A DNA stretch of 64,000 bases from Planctomyces sp. SH-PL14. GTDB lineage: Bacteria > Planctomycetota > Planctomycetia > Planctomycetales > Planctomycetaceae. Under the pieces are notes generated by a model, which saw only the letters and a list, made by a program, of their open reading frames with translations, had not been told where the DNA came from and did not search any database. This document shows, piece after piece, positions 1-7,872 of the stretch (position 1 is the stretch's first letter; each line of letters starts with the position of its first letter). A program made the translations under genes and the position numbers. The stretch spans positions 7,644,001-7,708,000 of the forward strand of contig NZ_CP011270.1 of NCBI RefSeq assembly GCF_001610835.1. Reading direction: 5' to 3'.

Positions 1-1
1 G

Positions 2-898
2 GCGGCCCGCAAGGTTCGCCAGGCCCTCGCCGCCCGCCCCGACGGAGAGGTGCGCTGCGTCGACTACCTCGACGACGGAACGCCGATCGCCGTCCGGATC
101 ACGATCACGGGCGATCAGGCGACCGTCGATTTCGAGGGAACCGGCCCGGTCCTGGCGACCAATCTCAATGCGAATTCCGCCATCGTGACGGCGGCGGTGC
201 TCTATGTGTTCCGGACCCTCATCGACGAGGAGATCCCTCTCAACGGCGGCGTACTCGACCCGGTGACGATCCGCATCCCGGAGTGTCTCCTGAATCCCCC
301 GCCCCACGACGACCCGCGGCGGTGCGCGGCGATCGTCGGCGGAAACGTCGAAACCTCCCAACGCGTCGTCGATGTGCTCCTGGCCGCCCTTGGCCTGGCG
401 GCCGCCAGCCAGGGAACGATGAACAACCTCACCTTCGGCGACGGGACGTTCGGGTACTACGAAACGATCTGCGGCGGCAGCGGAGCAACCTCCGGCGCCG
501 ATGGAGCGGACGCCGTCCACACCCACATGACGAACACCCGCCTGACCGATCCCGAGATCCTCGAACACCGCTACCCGGTCCGATTGCGGCGCTTCGCCAT
601 CCGCCGCGGCTCCGGAGGCCCCGGCCAGCACAGCGGAGGAGACGGGATCGTCCGGGAGCTTGAGTTCCTCGCCCCTCTCAGCGTCTCCATCCTCTCTCAA
701 CGCCGGGGAGCGTTTCCCCCTCCCGGTTTGCAGGGAGGGACGGCCGGGGCGATCGGGAACAACCGCCTGATCCATGTTTCGGGGGATACCGAGGACCTCG
801 GCGGGTGCGCCCAGCGGGAAGTTGTTTCCGGAGAAAGACTTGTGATCGAGACGCCCGGGGGCGGCGGATTTGGGACAATACCATCGGAAGGAGGATGA
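2..898 (+). CDS. Hydantoinase B / 5-oxoprolinase beta-type subunit, C-terminal part (partial at window edge)
   Basis: The frame is open to the left edge, so the gene starts outside the window and only about 298 residues are present. The family (HyuB, N-methylhydantoinase B) performs ATP-dependent hydrolysis of hydantoins or 5-oxoproline together with an HyuA partner. Family hallmarks are visible: HTHMTNTRLTDPEILE and the following RYPV stretch, then a glycine-rich GSGGPGQHSGGDG segment and a PGGGGFG C-terminus. The substrate cannot be told from this fragment; the HyuA partner, if linked, would lie to the left. The product is expected to be cytoplasmic. Assignment to the family is firm, the exact reaction is not. 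Confidence 0.85.
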   Translation, partial: AARKVRQALAARPDGEVRCVDYLDDGTPIAVRITITGDQATVDFEGTGPVLATNLNANSAIVTAAVLYVFRTLIDEEIPLNGGVLDPVTIRIPECLLNPPPHDDPRRCAAIVGGNVETSQRVVDVLLAALGLAAASQGTMNNLTFGDGTFGYYETICGGSGATSGADGADAVHTHMTNTRLTDPEILEHRYPVRLRRFAIRRGSGGPGQHSGGDGIVRELEFLAPLSVSILSQRRGAFPPPGLQGGTAGAIGNNRLIHVSGDTEDLGGCAQREVVSGERLVIETPGGGGFGTIPSEGG

Positions 899-1133
899 GG
901 CGTCGTAAGTCATTTCAGAACAGTCAATTGTGCCTCGTTGTCGCATCGGGCGGCTGGTCTCTTCGGTCCGGCGCAGCCCCCCGGGTTTTCGCATTCCCCG
1001 GAAAACGCTTTCCGTTCACTGCCGAACGGCCTTACAATCACCGGCGGTCAGGCATGACTCCGCCACGAGCGGAGTCTTTGTCATTTGTCCGTCGGCGGTT
1101 GAGAACGCCGGCGGCAGCGGTGAACGTTTAGGA

Positions 1134-2420
1134 ATGACTATGAGACGGCGCGTCGTTGTGACGGGTTTGGGCTGCATTACGCCCGTAGGAAACACCATTG
1201 AGTCGATGTGGAAGTCCCTCCAGGAGGGAAAGAGCGGCATCGACTTCATCTCGCACTTCGACGCCTCCGCCTATCCGACCAAGTTCGCTGCCGAAGTCCG
1301 CGGGTTCCAGCTCGGGGACTACGTCGATAATCCTGACCGCTTCGCTTACTCGGGCCGGAACATCCGCTTCGCAATCGGCGCCGCCACGCAGGCGGTCCGC
1401 GACGCCGGCCTGGGCGAGAACCACGACCCGGCCCGCTTTGGTGTCTATCTCGGCGCCGGCGAAGGCCAGCAGGACTTCGTCCTCTTCATGTCGACCCTCG
1501 CCGACGCGCAGAAGAACGGCGACTTCGACATGGAGATGTTCACCCGTCTCGGCCTCGAGCGGATGAACCCCCGGTTCGAAATGGAGCAGGAGCCGAACAT
1601 GCCGGCCGGACACCTGGCCAGCCTGTTCAACGCCCAGGGACCGAACCTCAACTGTCTCACCGCCTGTGCCGCCTCCAGCCAGGCGATCGGCGAGGCGACC
1701 GAAATCATCCGTCAGGGCGAAGCGGACATCATGCTCTCGGGTGGGGCCCACAGCATGATTCACCCGTTCGGCGTGACGGGCTTCAACCTCCTCACCGCTC
1801 TCTCGACCCGCAATGAGTGTCCGCCGAAGGCCTCGCGTCCGTTCGACCGGGACCGCGACGGGTTCGTTCTAGGGGAAGGAGCAGGAATGCTCATCCTCGA
1901 AGAACTAGAACATGCCAAGGCGCGCGGAGCTCGCATATATGGAGAGGTTGCGGGTTATGGGTCGACTGCGGATGCTTATCGGATTACCGACATTCATCCG
2001 GAAGGCCGCGGCGCGACGAGCTGCATTAAGATGGCTCTGAACGACGCCCGCATTAATGTCGAGGACATCAGCTACATTAACGCGCACGGGACGAGCACCG
2101 AGGTCAACGATAAGGTCGAGACCGGCGCGATCAAGCGGTCCTTCGGCGATCACGCCCGGAAGGTGGCGATTTCCAGCACGAAGAGCATGATGGGACACCT
2201 CATCGCCGCGGCCGGAAGCGCCGAGGCGATCGTCTGTCTGCTGGCGATGCGGGACAGCGTTCTGCCGCCGACCATTAACTACGAAACGCCGGATCCGGAG
2301 TGCGACTTGGACTATGTGCCCAATACTCCCCGGACAGGAACGGTCCGCCATGCCCTCTCGAATAGCTTCGGTTTCGGCGGCCAGAATGTTTCCTTGATCT
2401 TTTCCCAATTTAAGGGGTAG
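1134..2420 (+). CDS. fabF: Beta-ketoacyl-ACP synthase II (KAS II)
   Basis: Condenses malonyl-ACP with acyl-ACP in fatty acid elongation, in the cytoplasm. The 428-residue product has the thiolase-fold KAS layout: nucleophile Cys about residue 178 in TACAASSQA, catalytic His about 318 in INAHGTSTE, and the Lys/His pair about 350/355 in STKSMMGH, followed by the glycine-rich SNSFGFGGQN near the end. Length matches FabF (about 410-430). The frame stays open upstream to 930, but ATG 1134 (or 1140, two codons later) starts the conserved RRVVVTGLG beta strand and has AGGA just ahead, so the upstream extension is rejected. No acyl carrier protein gene is adjacent; accD, another fatty acid synthesis gene, lies far away at 50.7 kb. 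Confidence 0.95.
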   Translation: MTMRRRVVVTGLGCITPVGNTIESMWKSLQEGKSGIDFISHFDASAYPTKFAAEVRGFQLGDYVDNPDRFAYSGRNIRFAIGAATQAVRDAGLGENHDPARFGVYLGAGEGQQDFVLFMSTLADAQKNGDFDMEMFTRLGLERMNPRFEMEQEPNMPAGHLASLFNAQGPNLNCLTACAASSQAIGEATEIIRQGEADIMLSGGAHSMIHPFGVTGFNLLTALSTRNECPPKASRPFDRDRDGFVLGEGAGMLILEELEHAKARGARIYGEVAGYGSTADAYRITDIHPEGRGATSCIKMALNDARINVEDISYINAHGTSTEVNDKVETGAIKRSFGDHARKVAISSTKSMMGHLIAAAGSAEAIVCLLAMRDSVLPPTINYETPDPECDLDYVPNTPRTGTVRHALSNSFGFGGQNVSLIFSQFKG

Positions 2421-2476
2421 AACACGGATAGAATTCAACTGCGGGCCTCGAACGGATTGCCGGGGGAGAAAGACAG

Positions 2477-3457
2477 TTGTTCTGGTCGGTCGCGATTCTA
2501 TGTGTGGCCCTCATTCTGCTGGGAGAGGCTGCGTTCCATATCTACTATGGTCGGCGCATCCTGACGTATTTCGAGATGTCGCCGCCGTTCCTGGCGCCCG
2601 TCGGAGTTCCTGACCCGGCGGCGGAACTGATCGCTTTCCGCAGTGCTGACGGGGTGATTCTCCGCGGGGCGATCGCACGGACCGATGACTCGCCGCGGGG
2701 ACTCGTGGTCTTCTGCCCCGAGACCCGGGCCGACTTCTGGTCCTACCAGGCTTACATTCCCGAGGCGCTCGCTTCGGGCTACGACATCCTGTCGTTCGAC
2801 TTTCGGAACCAGGGTTTCAGCGACGCCGATTCGAACTACCAGCCGCTCCACTGGCTGACGAAGTTTGAAGTCAGCGACCTCGAGGCGGCGATCGATTTCG
2901 CCCGCCGCCACGAACGCTATTCCGACCTCCCGATCGTCCTGCACGGGGTCTCGCGGGGCGCGAGCGCGGCGCTTCATGTCGCGGCGACCCGGCGGGACAT
3001 TGCTGGTGTCGTGACGCAGGGGGCGTTCTCCTGCTGGACGCTTTTTGACCACTACGTCCGGAAGTGGAAACGGGCCGTTATTCCCCGCCTGCAGTACGTT
3101 CTGCCGAACTGGCACAACTGGATCACGATGTGGGTGGCCCGCAAGATGAGCGAGCGCCGCCGCGGCGGACGGTATGTCTCGCTTGAGTCCTCGCTCCCCC
3201 GCCTGCGGCGGCTGCCGATGCTCTGGATGGGGACGCAGCGGGACAGTTGCATCCCTCGCGAAGTGACCGAGACCCTGTTCTCATTGACCGGGCATCCGGA
3301 GGGAGACCTGTGGATGGCGCCGCGCGGCCGTCATAACGGTGAACGCGTGGCTGCTCCGGAGGAGTTCGACCGCCGCCTGCGGAACTTCCTCGATCAGGTC
3401 GGGCTTCCGGCCTCGAGCCGGAAGCCGATCGCGGCTCCGATGCCGAACGTCGCGTAG
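2477..3457 (+). CDS. Membrane-anchored alpha/beta hydrolase
   Basis: A 326-residue serine hydrolase of unknown substrate. A single N-terminal hydrophobic helix (WSVAILCVALILLGEAAF) suggests membrane anchoring with the catalytic domain outside the cytoplasm. The nucleophile elbow is GVSRG with Ser159, preceded by LHGV; a candidate acid lies in GTQRDSC and a candidate histidine in GRHNGE near the C-terminus, giving a plausible complete triad. The start is TTG at 2477 with the purine-rich GGGGGAGAAAG just upstream. It lies 56 bp after fabF on the same strand and may be cotranscribed, although no functional link is evident. Fold assignment is strong, the specific activity is not known. Confidence 0.8.
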   Translation: MFWSVAILCVALILLGEAAFHIYYGRRILTYFEMSPPFLAPVGVPDPAAELIAFRSADGVILRGAIARTDDSPRGLVVFCPETRADFWSYQAYIPEALASGYDILSFDFRNQGFSDADSNYQPLHWLTKFEVSDLEAAIDFARRHERYSDLPIVLHGVSRGASAALHVAATRRDIAGVVTQGAFSCWTLFDHYVRKWKRAVIPRLQYVLPNWHNWITMWVARKMSERRRGGRYVSLESSLPRLRRLPMLWMGTQRDSCIPREVTETLFSLTGHPEGDLWMAPRGRHNGERVAAPEEFDRRLRNFLDQVGLPASSRKPIAAPMPNVA

Positions 3458-3623
3458 CGTTCTGGGGTGTGTCGGCGCCCTTGAGCCTGCGGCTACGTGC
3501 GGTGCAGTGCTCATCAAGTGAAGTCCAGTTTCCAGTCTCCGTGCTCTTTGTCGGTGGACGGTCGGAAGTGTAGGGGCAAGGCGGGGGCATTGGCCCATTG
3601 GTGACCGCTCCAGTACTGGCCAA

Positions 3624-3953
3624 CCGGGTCCAGGGGCACCCTGGTCAGGGGATGCAAGGGGGAGAATCCCCCTTGCCCGCCGGAGGCCTGGCCGTCGAGC
3701 GACGTCTGACGGAGTGCGTGTCCAAGCGCGGACACCGTGCCGTATGCCCCCCTCACCAACCCGCGGGGATTGCAAAGCCAGCGGTGTCGATTGAGGGAGT
3801 CCTCAACGCCGGTCCCACAAAGCGGACGCCCGTTGTTTCCCACGGTTCCTCACAGGAGTGCCTCCGGCGGCAAGGGGGCGTGGCCCCCTTGACCCCCAGG
3901 CTGCCGTGGCACGTTGGGTTTGAGCTATGGAAGTCGTGCCGGCAACGACGCGG
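3624..3953 (+). repeat. Dispersed approximately 330 bp palindromic intergenic repeat, copy A (full length)
   Basis: The copy starts at CCGGGTCCAGGGG and ends just after TTGGGTTTGAGC and GTGCCGGC. It contains nested hairpins: CCAGGGGCACCCTGG, AAGGGGGAGAATCCCCCTT and AAGGGGGCGTGGCCCCCTT. The left module carries CTTGCCCGCCGGAGGC and the right module its near reverse complement GCCTCCGGCGGCAAG, so the element has inverted ends about 170 bp apart. Eight further copies occur in this window (18998, 28907, 32053, 41548, 46484, 51626, 56865, 63658). Frames running through it are not kept between copies, so it is read as non-coding. Together with unassigned flanks it fills 3458-4113. Confidence 0.9.
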
Positions 3954-4113
3954 TTCGAGCCAGCGGGACAGTCCCTCGTTGACCGACCACCATCCAGCAA
4001 ATGCACTTGGGCAAAGCTCCCTGCCAGATCCGCGTTGTCGACTCGGTCTGGCATTCTGTACGCTCGTGTCTGCGGGGGACTGGCCGCCGCGCCATGACCG
4101 TCGGGGATTTCCC

Positions 4114-4746
4114 ATGACCATCCGAATGCTGGGCCGGACCGCCGCGCTGTTTCTCGCTCTATCGGTCGGCGCCATCGCGCAGGAGACCGCCGAGGACAAA
4201 GTTCCGCTGGTCATCTTTCCGAATGCCGTCGGCTCCGAGTGGACGTTCCAGAACGGAGCGATGCAGATTGCCGAGCGGATCGCCGCCTACGAGAAGATCG
4301 GCGACGAGTCCTGCGCCCGGCTCGACACCATCTACGACGGCAAGGTCGTCGCCTCGGAACACATCGCCTTTCGCAAGGACGGCATCTACCGCGTGGCGAT
4401 CGCGGGAAAACGGATCGAGCCGGCGTTCCTCTTCGTGAAGCTCCCCCCGGAGCATGGGGCCCAGTGGAAGGTGAAAAGCCGGATCGGCGACGACGAGCTT
4501 TCCGGGGAGTTCAACGCTCTGATCACGGAGGTCACTGTGCCGGCCGGAAAGTTCCAGGCGCTGTCGGTCCTGGGGAAGAACTTCAAGGCGGGAGACAAGA
4601 AACTCGAGTTCGAGACCGCGTTCGCTCCCGGGGTCGGCAAGGTCCGGCACGCGGTGCGGATCGACGGCCGCGAGACCCTCCTTGAGCTGAAGGCGTTCGC
4701 GCCTGGCCCGGCGGATGCACCGACCGCGGATGACGCGAAACCGTAA
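4114..4746 (+). CDS. Secreted hypothetical protein
   Basis: A 210-residue protein with a clear signal peptide (hydrophobic core TAALFLALSVGAIA, probable cleavage before QETAED). The mature part is a compact, charged, beta-rich domain without cysteines or recognisable catalytic motifs; I do not recognise the family. Phrases such as AVGSEWTF and APGVGKVRHAV recall secreted planctomycete proteins of unknown role. ATG 4114 is chosen because it begins the signal peptide; the frame is open further upstream only because the preceding repeat happens to lack stops. The IS630 element begins about 30 bp after the stop codon. Confidence 0.75.
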   Translation: MTIRMLGRTAALFLALSVGAIAQETAEDKVPLVIFPNAVGSEWTFQNGAMQIAERIAAYEKIGDESCARLDTIYDGKVVASEHIAFRKDGIYRVAIAGKRIEPAFLFVKLPPEHGAQWKVKSRIGDDELSGEFNALITEVTVPAGKFQALSVLGKNFKAGDKKLEFETAFAPGVGKVRHAVRIDGRETLLELKAFAPGPADAPTADDAKP

Positions 4747-4777
4747 TTGCGGCGTCCCTTTGGCCAGGGAGCGGCGT

Positions 4778-5824
4778 TAGAGCGGTTCTCTTCAGTCTCT
4801 AGCGCCATCCGCGGAAATTGAGTAGGACAGGTAACCTCAAGGAGGCTGCCGATGAAGGCTTACTCGATGGATCTCAGGAACCGGGTGCTGGCCGACTGCG
4901 ACGCTGGGATGGAGGCCCGACAGGTTGCCGTGAAGTACAACGTCAGTGAGTCTTGGATCAGACGCCTCCGCCAGAGACGGCGGGAGAGCGGTGAAACGGC
5001 TCCCCGGCGACCGAAGACGTCTCCTCCCAAATGGCAGCCTTATGCTGACTCGATTGAGCAGTTCGTGACGGACCAGCCGGATGCCACGCTCGCGGAACTC
5101 AAAGAGCATCTGGAAATTCCACTCAGCATCCCGACTCTCTCCCGGGCGCTGATCGCCCTCCGGTTCACCTTGAAAAAAAAGTCTTCCGCGCCGCGGAGCA
5201 GGACCGGCCGGACGTCGCCGACCAACGGACGGACTGGCGGAAGTGGCAAAGCTCACTGAGTCCGGAGGACATGGGCCGGTTTGTCTTCATCGACGAGACC
5301 TGGGCCTCGACGAACATGAGCCGCCGGTATGGCCGCAGCCGAAAAGGCCAGCGGCTGATCGGTGCGGTTCCCCATGGGCACTGGAAGACCACGACGTTCG
5401 TGGCGGCACTCCGGCTAGAGGGACTCACCGCGCCGGTGGTGATCGACGGCGCCATCAATGGGCGGATCTTCCTGGCCTACGTGCGCCAACAGCTGGTGCC
5501 AACCTTGCGGACTGGCGACATCGTGGTGATGGACAACCTGGCCTCGCACAAGGTGCTGGGTGTGCGGGAAGCCATTGAGGGGGCCGGAGCGCGGGTGGCC
5601 TACCTACCGCCGTACAGTCCAGACCTGAACCCCATCGAGCTGGTGTTCTCGAAGCTGAAGCGGCTGCTGCGGAGTGCCAAGGAGCGGACGGTGGAGGGGC
5701 TATGGGAACTGCTGGGGAAGGTTCTTGACCGCTTCTCCGCGGACGAATGTGGCCGCTACATCACCCATTGCGGGTACCACCCCAGTTCCAAGCCCGCCGC
5801 TACACCGCCGTGAAAACGAGACTA
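4778..5824 (+). mobile_element. IS630-family insertion sequence
   Basis: A single element of about 1.05 kb built around a DDE transposase read through a frameshift. IS630/Tc1-mariner elements insert at TA dinucleotides. A TA at 4778-4779 and another at 5823-5824 bracket the gene, and the sequences inside them can be aligned as weak imperfect inverted ends (TAGAGCGGTTCTC on the left; reverse complement TAGTCTCGTTTTC on the right). The ends are therefore proposals. The right-hand TA lies inside the TAG stop codon of the minus-strand Rieske gene. No second copy is seen in the window. Confidence 0.8.
4852..5813 (+). CDS. IS630-family transposase, probably made by -1 frameshifting
   Basis: Two overlapping frames encode one enzyme of about 320 residues. 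The first (4852-5259) carries an N-terminal helix-turn-helix DNA-binding region ([17 protein letters not shown]). At a run of eight A residues (5173-5180, after the codon for Leu) a -1 shift continues as [15 protein letters not shown] into the catalytic domain ending at 5813. The DDE triad is visible: [18 protein letters not shown] and [12 protein letters not shown], with 34 residues between the second Asp and the Glu (D34E), typical of IS630. ATG 4852 has AAGGAGG nearby. The shift may be programmed, as in other IS630 elements, or an inactivating mutation; the intact downstream triad favours programmed. Confidence 0.85.
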
Positions 5825-6190
5825 GGGTGTCGGCGGGGAAGCGGAGTCGCCGGCCGCAGGTTGCCGCGGAGGCGGGTCGGGAACGCAGACCTGGATGGCG
5901 GTCCCTTCCACGCGGACTGAAAAGCATTCACTGCGGATCTTGGACTTGGGGCTGTCGAGCCAGCTTCCGTCCTTGAGCGAGAATCGCCAGGCGTGCCAGG
6001 GGCAGCTCACGGCGTGGCCTTCGACATAGCCCTCGGCCAGCGACGCTCCCATGTGCGGGCAGAAATCGTTGATGGCGAAGTGCTCGCCGCCGACGCAGAA
6101 GACCCCCACCATCTTGCCGTTCACTCGGAAGGAACGCCCCTCTCCTTCCGGGATCTCGCCGACTTGGGCGACTGTCTGGAACTCGCTCAT
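5822..6190 (-). CDS. Rieske [2Fe-2S] ferredoxin-like protein
   Basis: A 122-residue soluble Rieske protein, similar in size to the small NirD-like or ferredoxin components that carry electrons to oxygenases or reductases. Both cluster-binding boxes are present: C44-P-H46-MG and C63-PWH66, giving the Cys2His2 ligand set, with WRF after the second box. The C-terminus is proline-rich and runs into the IS630 right end. ATG 6190 is preferred over an in-frame TTG at 6214 because it starts the conserved domain directly. No partner oxygenase or reductase gene is adjacent, so its electron acceptor is unknown. The TAG stop at 5822-5824 contains the TA that abuts the insertion sequence. Confidence 0.85.
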   Translation of the reverse strand: MSEFQTVAQVGEIPEGEGRSFRVNGKMVGVFCVGGEHFAINDFCPHMGASLAEGYVEGHAVSCPWHAWRFSLKDGSWLDSPKSKIRSECFSVRVEGTAIQVCVPDPPPRQPAAGDSASPPTP

Positions 6191-6253
6191 TCCGCGTCGA
6201 TCTCTGCGAGGCAATGGGGCTTCAAGCGTTCAACGGCAGTCGACCACCCGATT

Positions 6254-6271
6254 CGCTGACAGCCGACAGCG
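6254..6271 (-). repeat. Short 3' hairpin, shared with 26913
   Basis: CGCTGACAGCCGACAGCG can fold into a CGCTG/CAGCG hairpin. It lies about 27 bp after the stop codon of the endonuclease III-like gene. The identical 18-mer plus the next G occurs at 26913-26931, directly after another minus-strand stop codon. It could be a weak terminator or mRNA 3'-end stabiliser; there is no T-tract. Confidence 0.4.
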
Positions 6272-6297
6272 GACCATGAACGGCCGGCGGGAGACGT

Positions 6298-7146
6298 CTA
6301 CTTCTTGCGGGCCGCTGGCTTCGCCTTCGTGACCTTCGTCGGCGGGACGGGGGGCTTGCCCGCGGGCTTGGCCGTCCGCTTGGGCATCGTGGTGGGCTCG
6401 GGCTTCTTGGTCTTGACGACTTTCGGAGCCGGCTTCGTCGGAAGCCCAGCCAGGAGGTTGCCGAGCCGCTCGACCGCTGAGAGGGGGTCGGGCTCCGTTC
6501 CGGCGGCGACCTTGAACTTCCCCTTGTAGGCGGGATCCGTCGCGAGCTGCCGGATGACGTGGCAGAACTGGTCGGTATCGGCCTTGCGGATGATGTGCTT
6601 GAGGTCTTCCGCCGCCTCCTCCACTCCCATCCCCGGCTCCACGAGCCCCAGCCAGGTCAGGACTTCGCGGCTGCGGTCATCGAGCGGGATCGCGTGCGCA
6701 CCGAGGGAATAGTGGTGCAGGCACAGCTTCATGAACGGGGTGAAGTGCCGGATCTTGGCCAGCTGCTTGTCGACGACGTCCGCCGTCTTCCGCCGGAGCT
6801 GCTCGAGGTCGAAGTTGAAGTACTTCTCGAACGTGAACTGCAGGAGCTCCCGGATGCGGACCGCCTTGGGACCCGCCTCGGAAAGGGGCTCGAGGGCCTG
6901 CTCGATCTCGGCGATGGAGCTGACGCGAATCTCGTTCAGGTCGTGGAACGACTCCAGGAGCCGCTCGTAGGCTTCCGTGGCCGAGGGAGCGGGAGCGTTC
7001 TCCAGGATCGCGGCAAAGAGCAGCGTTTCGAGCGTCGGATACTCGATCTCGGGCGGATGACCCTTGTACTGCTTCTTCAGGACCGCCGCGACCTTCTGCG
7101 CGATCGCCAGTCGATCGGATGCCTTCAACTTCTTGACGTTTGACAT
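6298..7146 (-). CDS. Endonuclease III-like (HhH-GPD fold) protein with histone H1-like tail
   Basis: A 282-residue protein. The first ~200 residues resemble the all-helical HhH-GPD DNA glycosylase/endonuclease III fold (TLETLLFAAILENAP; a degenerate hairpin at PLSEAGPKAVRIREL). The usual LPGVGRKTA-type hairpin and the C-terminal Cys4 iron-sulphur loop are not seen, so glycosylase activity is doubtful. The last ~60 residues are a low-complexity Lys/Pro/Ala/Thr tail ending KAKPAARKK, like histone H1, suggesting nonspecific DNA binding. ATG 7146 has GGAAGAG upstream; an upstream in-frame extension to 7185 has no such site. It lies downstream of rbfA on the same strand and may be in that operon. 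Fold assignment is moderate. Confidence 0.6.
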   Translation of the reverse strand: MSNVKKLKASDRLAIAQKVAAVLKKQYKGHPPEIEYPTLETLLFAAILENAPAPSATEAYERLLESFHDLNEIRVSSIAEIEQALEPLSEAGPKAVRIRELLQFTFEKYFNFDLEQLRRKTADVVDKQLAKIRHFTPFMKLCLHHYSLGAHAIPLDDRSREVLTWLGLVEPGMGVEEAAEDLKHIIRKADTDQFCHVIRQLATDPAYKGKFKVAAGTEPDPLSAVERLGNLLAGLPTKPAPKVVKTKKPEPTTMPKRTAKPAGKPPVPPTKVTKAKPAARKK

Positions 7147-7203
7147 GGTCTCTTCCGATGGTTGGTGTCCCGACTCCCGGGGCACGATCCACTGACGCTT
7201 CGC

Positions 7204-7320
7204 TTAACCCGCGATGCCCCCGCTCCGTCCGGGCCCGTTGACGTCGGCATCCTGTTTCGGAAGAGGCCCGCGGCCGCGAGCCTTTTCCCATTCCGCCGTC
7301 TTGTGCCCCAACACCTTCAC
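7204..7320 (-). CDS. Possible small protein overlapping the rbfA stop codon
   Basis: A 38-codon frame starts at a GTG whose last bases form the rbfA TGA stop (GTGA overlap, 4 bp), the usual geometry for translational coupling. The peptide begins VKVLGHKTAEWEKARGRG and is basic and glycine-rich with no recognisable domain. It may be real or just the tail of the transcript; the 4 bp overlap is the only support. It fills the space between rbfA and the endonuclease III-like gene. Confidence 0.2.
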   Translation of the reverse strand: MKVLGHKTAEWEKARGRGPLPKQDADVNGPGRSGGIAG

Positions 7321-7808
7321 GGCGCCTCCCGATCCGGGTTCGGGGGGGCCGGCTCGTCCGGACCGGCGGTCCCCTCGTCCTCGATCGACTCCGCGCTCTC
7401 CTCGTCGTTCTCTTCGTCCCCCTCGCCTTCCTCGTCTCCCTCCCCGTCGTCGTCCTCATCCGCCGGCTCGGGAAGCGCTTCCCGCAGCTGGCGGCTGATC
7501 TCCAGGCTCTTCTTGATCCCGGGGTCGACGATGAACGACAGGACCGGCGTCCAGCGCAGGTCGAGCTCCTCGGCGATCTTCTGCTGAAGCCATCCGCGGG
7601 CCGCCTCGAGCCCCTTCAGGCTCAGCCGCTCCGTCTTGGGATCCCCCATGACGGAGACGTACACCTTGGCGGAGCGGAGGTCCTCCGGGACTTCGACGGA
7701 GATGACCGTGATATTCCGCGCCCGCGGGTCGCGCATCTCCATCAGGATCGCCTGACTGACGACCTGCTTGACGGCCTGGGCCACACGGGCGAGACGACGC
7801 TGGGACAC
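7317..7808 (-). CDS. rbfA: Ribosome-binding factor A with long acidic tail
   Basis: RbfA binds the 30S subunit and helps mature the 5' end of 16S rRNA. The first ~110 of 163 residues form the KH-like domain (RLARVAQAVKQVVSQAI; DPRARNITVISVEVPEDLRSAKVYVSV; LRWTPVLSFIVDPGIKKSLEI). The remaining ~50 residues are almost entirely Asp/Glu/Gly (EDDDGEGDEEGEGDEE), much longer and more acidic than in E. coli. GTG start at 7808 with AGGAG upstream. It follows infB in the same direction with a 64 bp gap, the classic nusA-infB-rbfA order; truB, often next, is absent. Confidence 0.93.
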   Translation of the reverse strand: MSQRRLARVAQAVKQVVSQAILMEMRDPRARNITVISVEVPEDLRSAKVYVSVMGDPKTERLSLKGLEAARGWLQQKIAEELDLRWTPVLSFIVDPGIKKSLEISRQLREALPEPADEDDDGEGDEEGEGDEENDEESAESIEDEGTAGPDEPAPPNPDREAP

Positions 7809-7872
7809 TCACTCTCCTGATCCGGGGACCGGCCGCCGGGGCTCGTCCGAGGACGTGAAACGCTTCGGGAAC

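Noticed and set aside
3598-4113. In-frame N-terminal extension of the secreted protein gene through repeat copy A
   Set aside because: The extension is translated repeat; the same frame is not open in the other copies and ATG 4114 starts a signal peptide.
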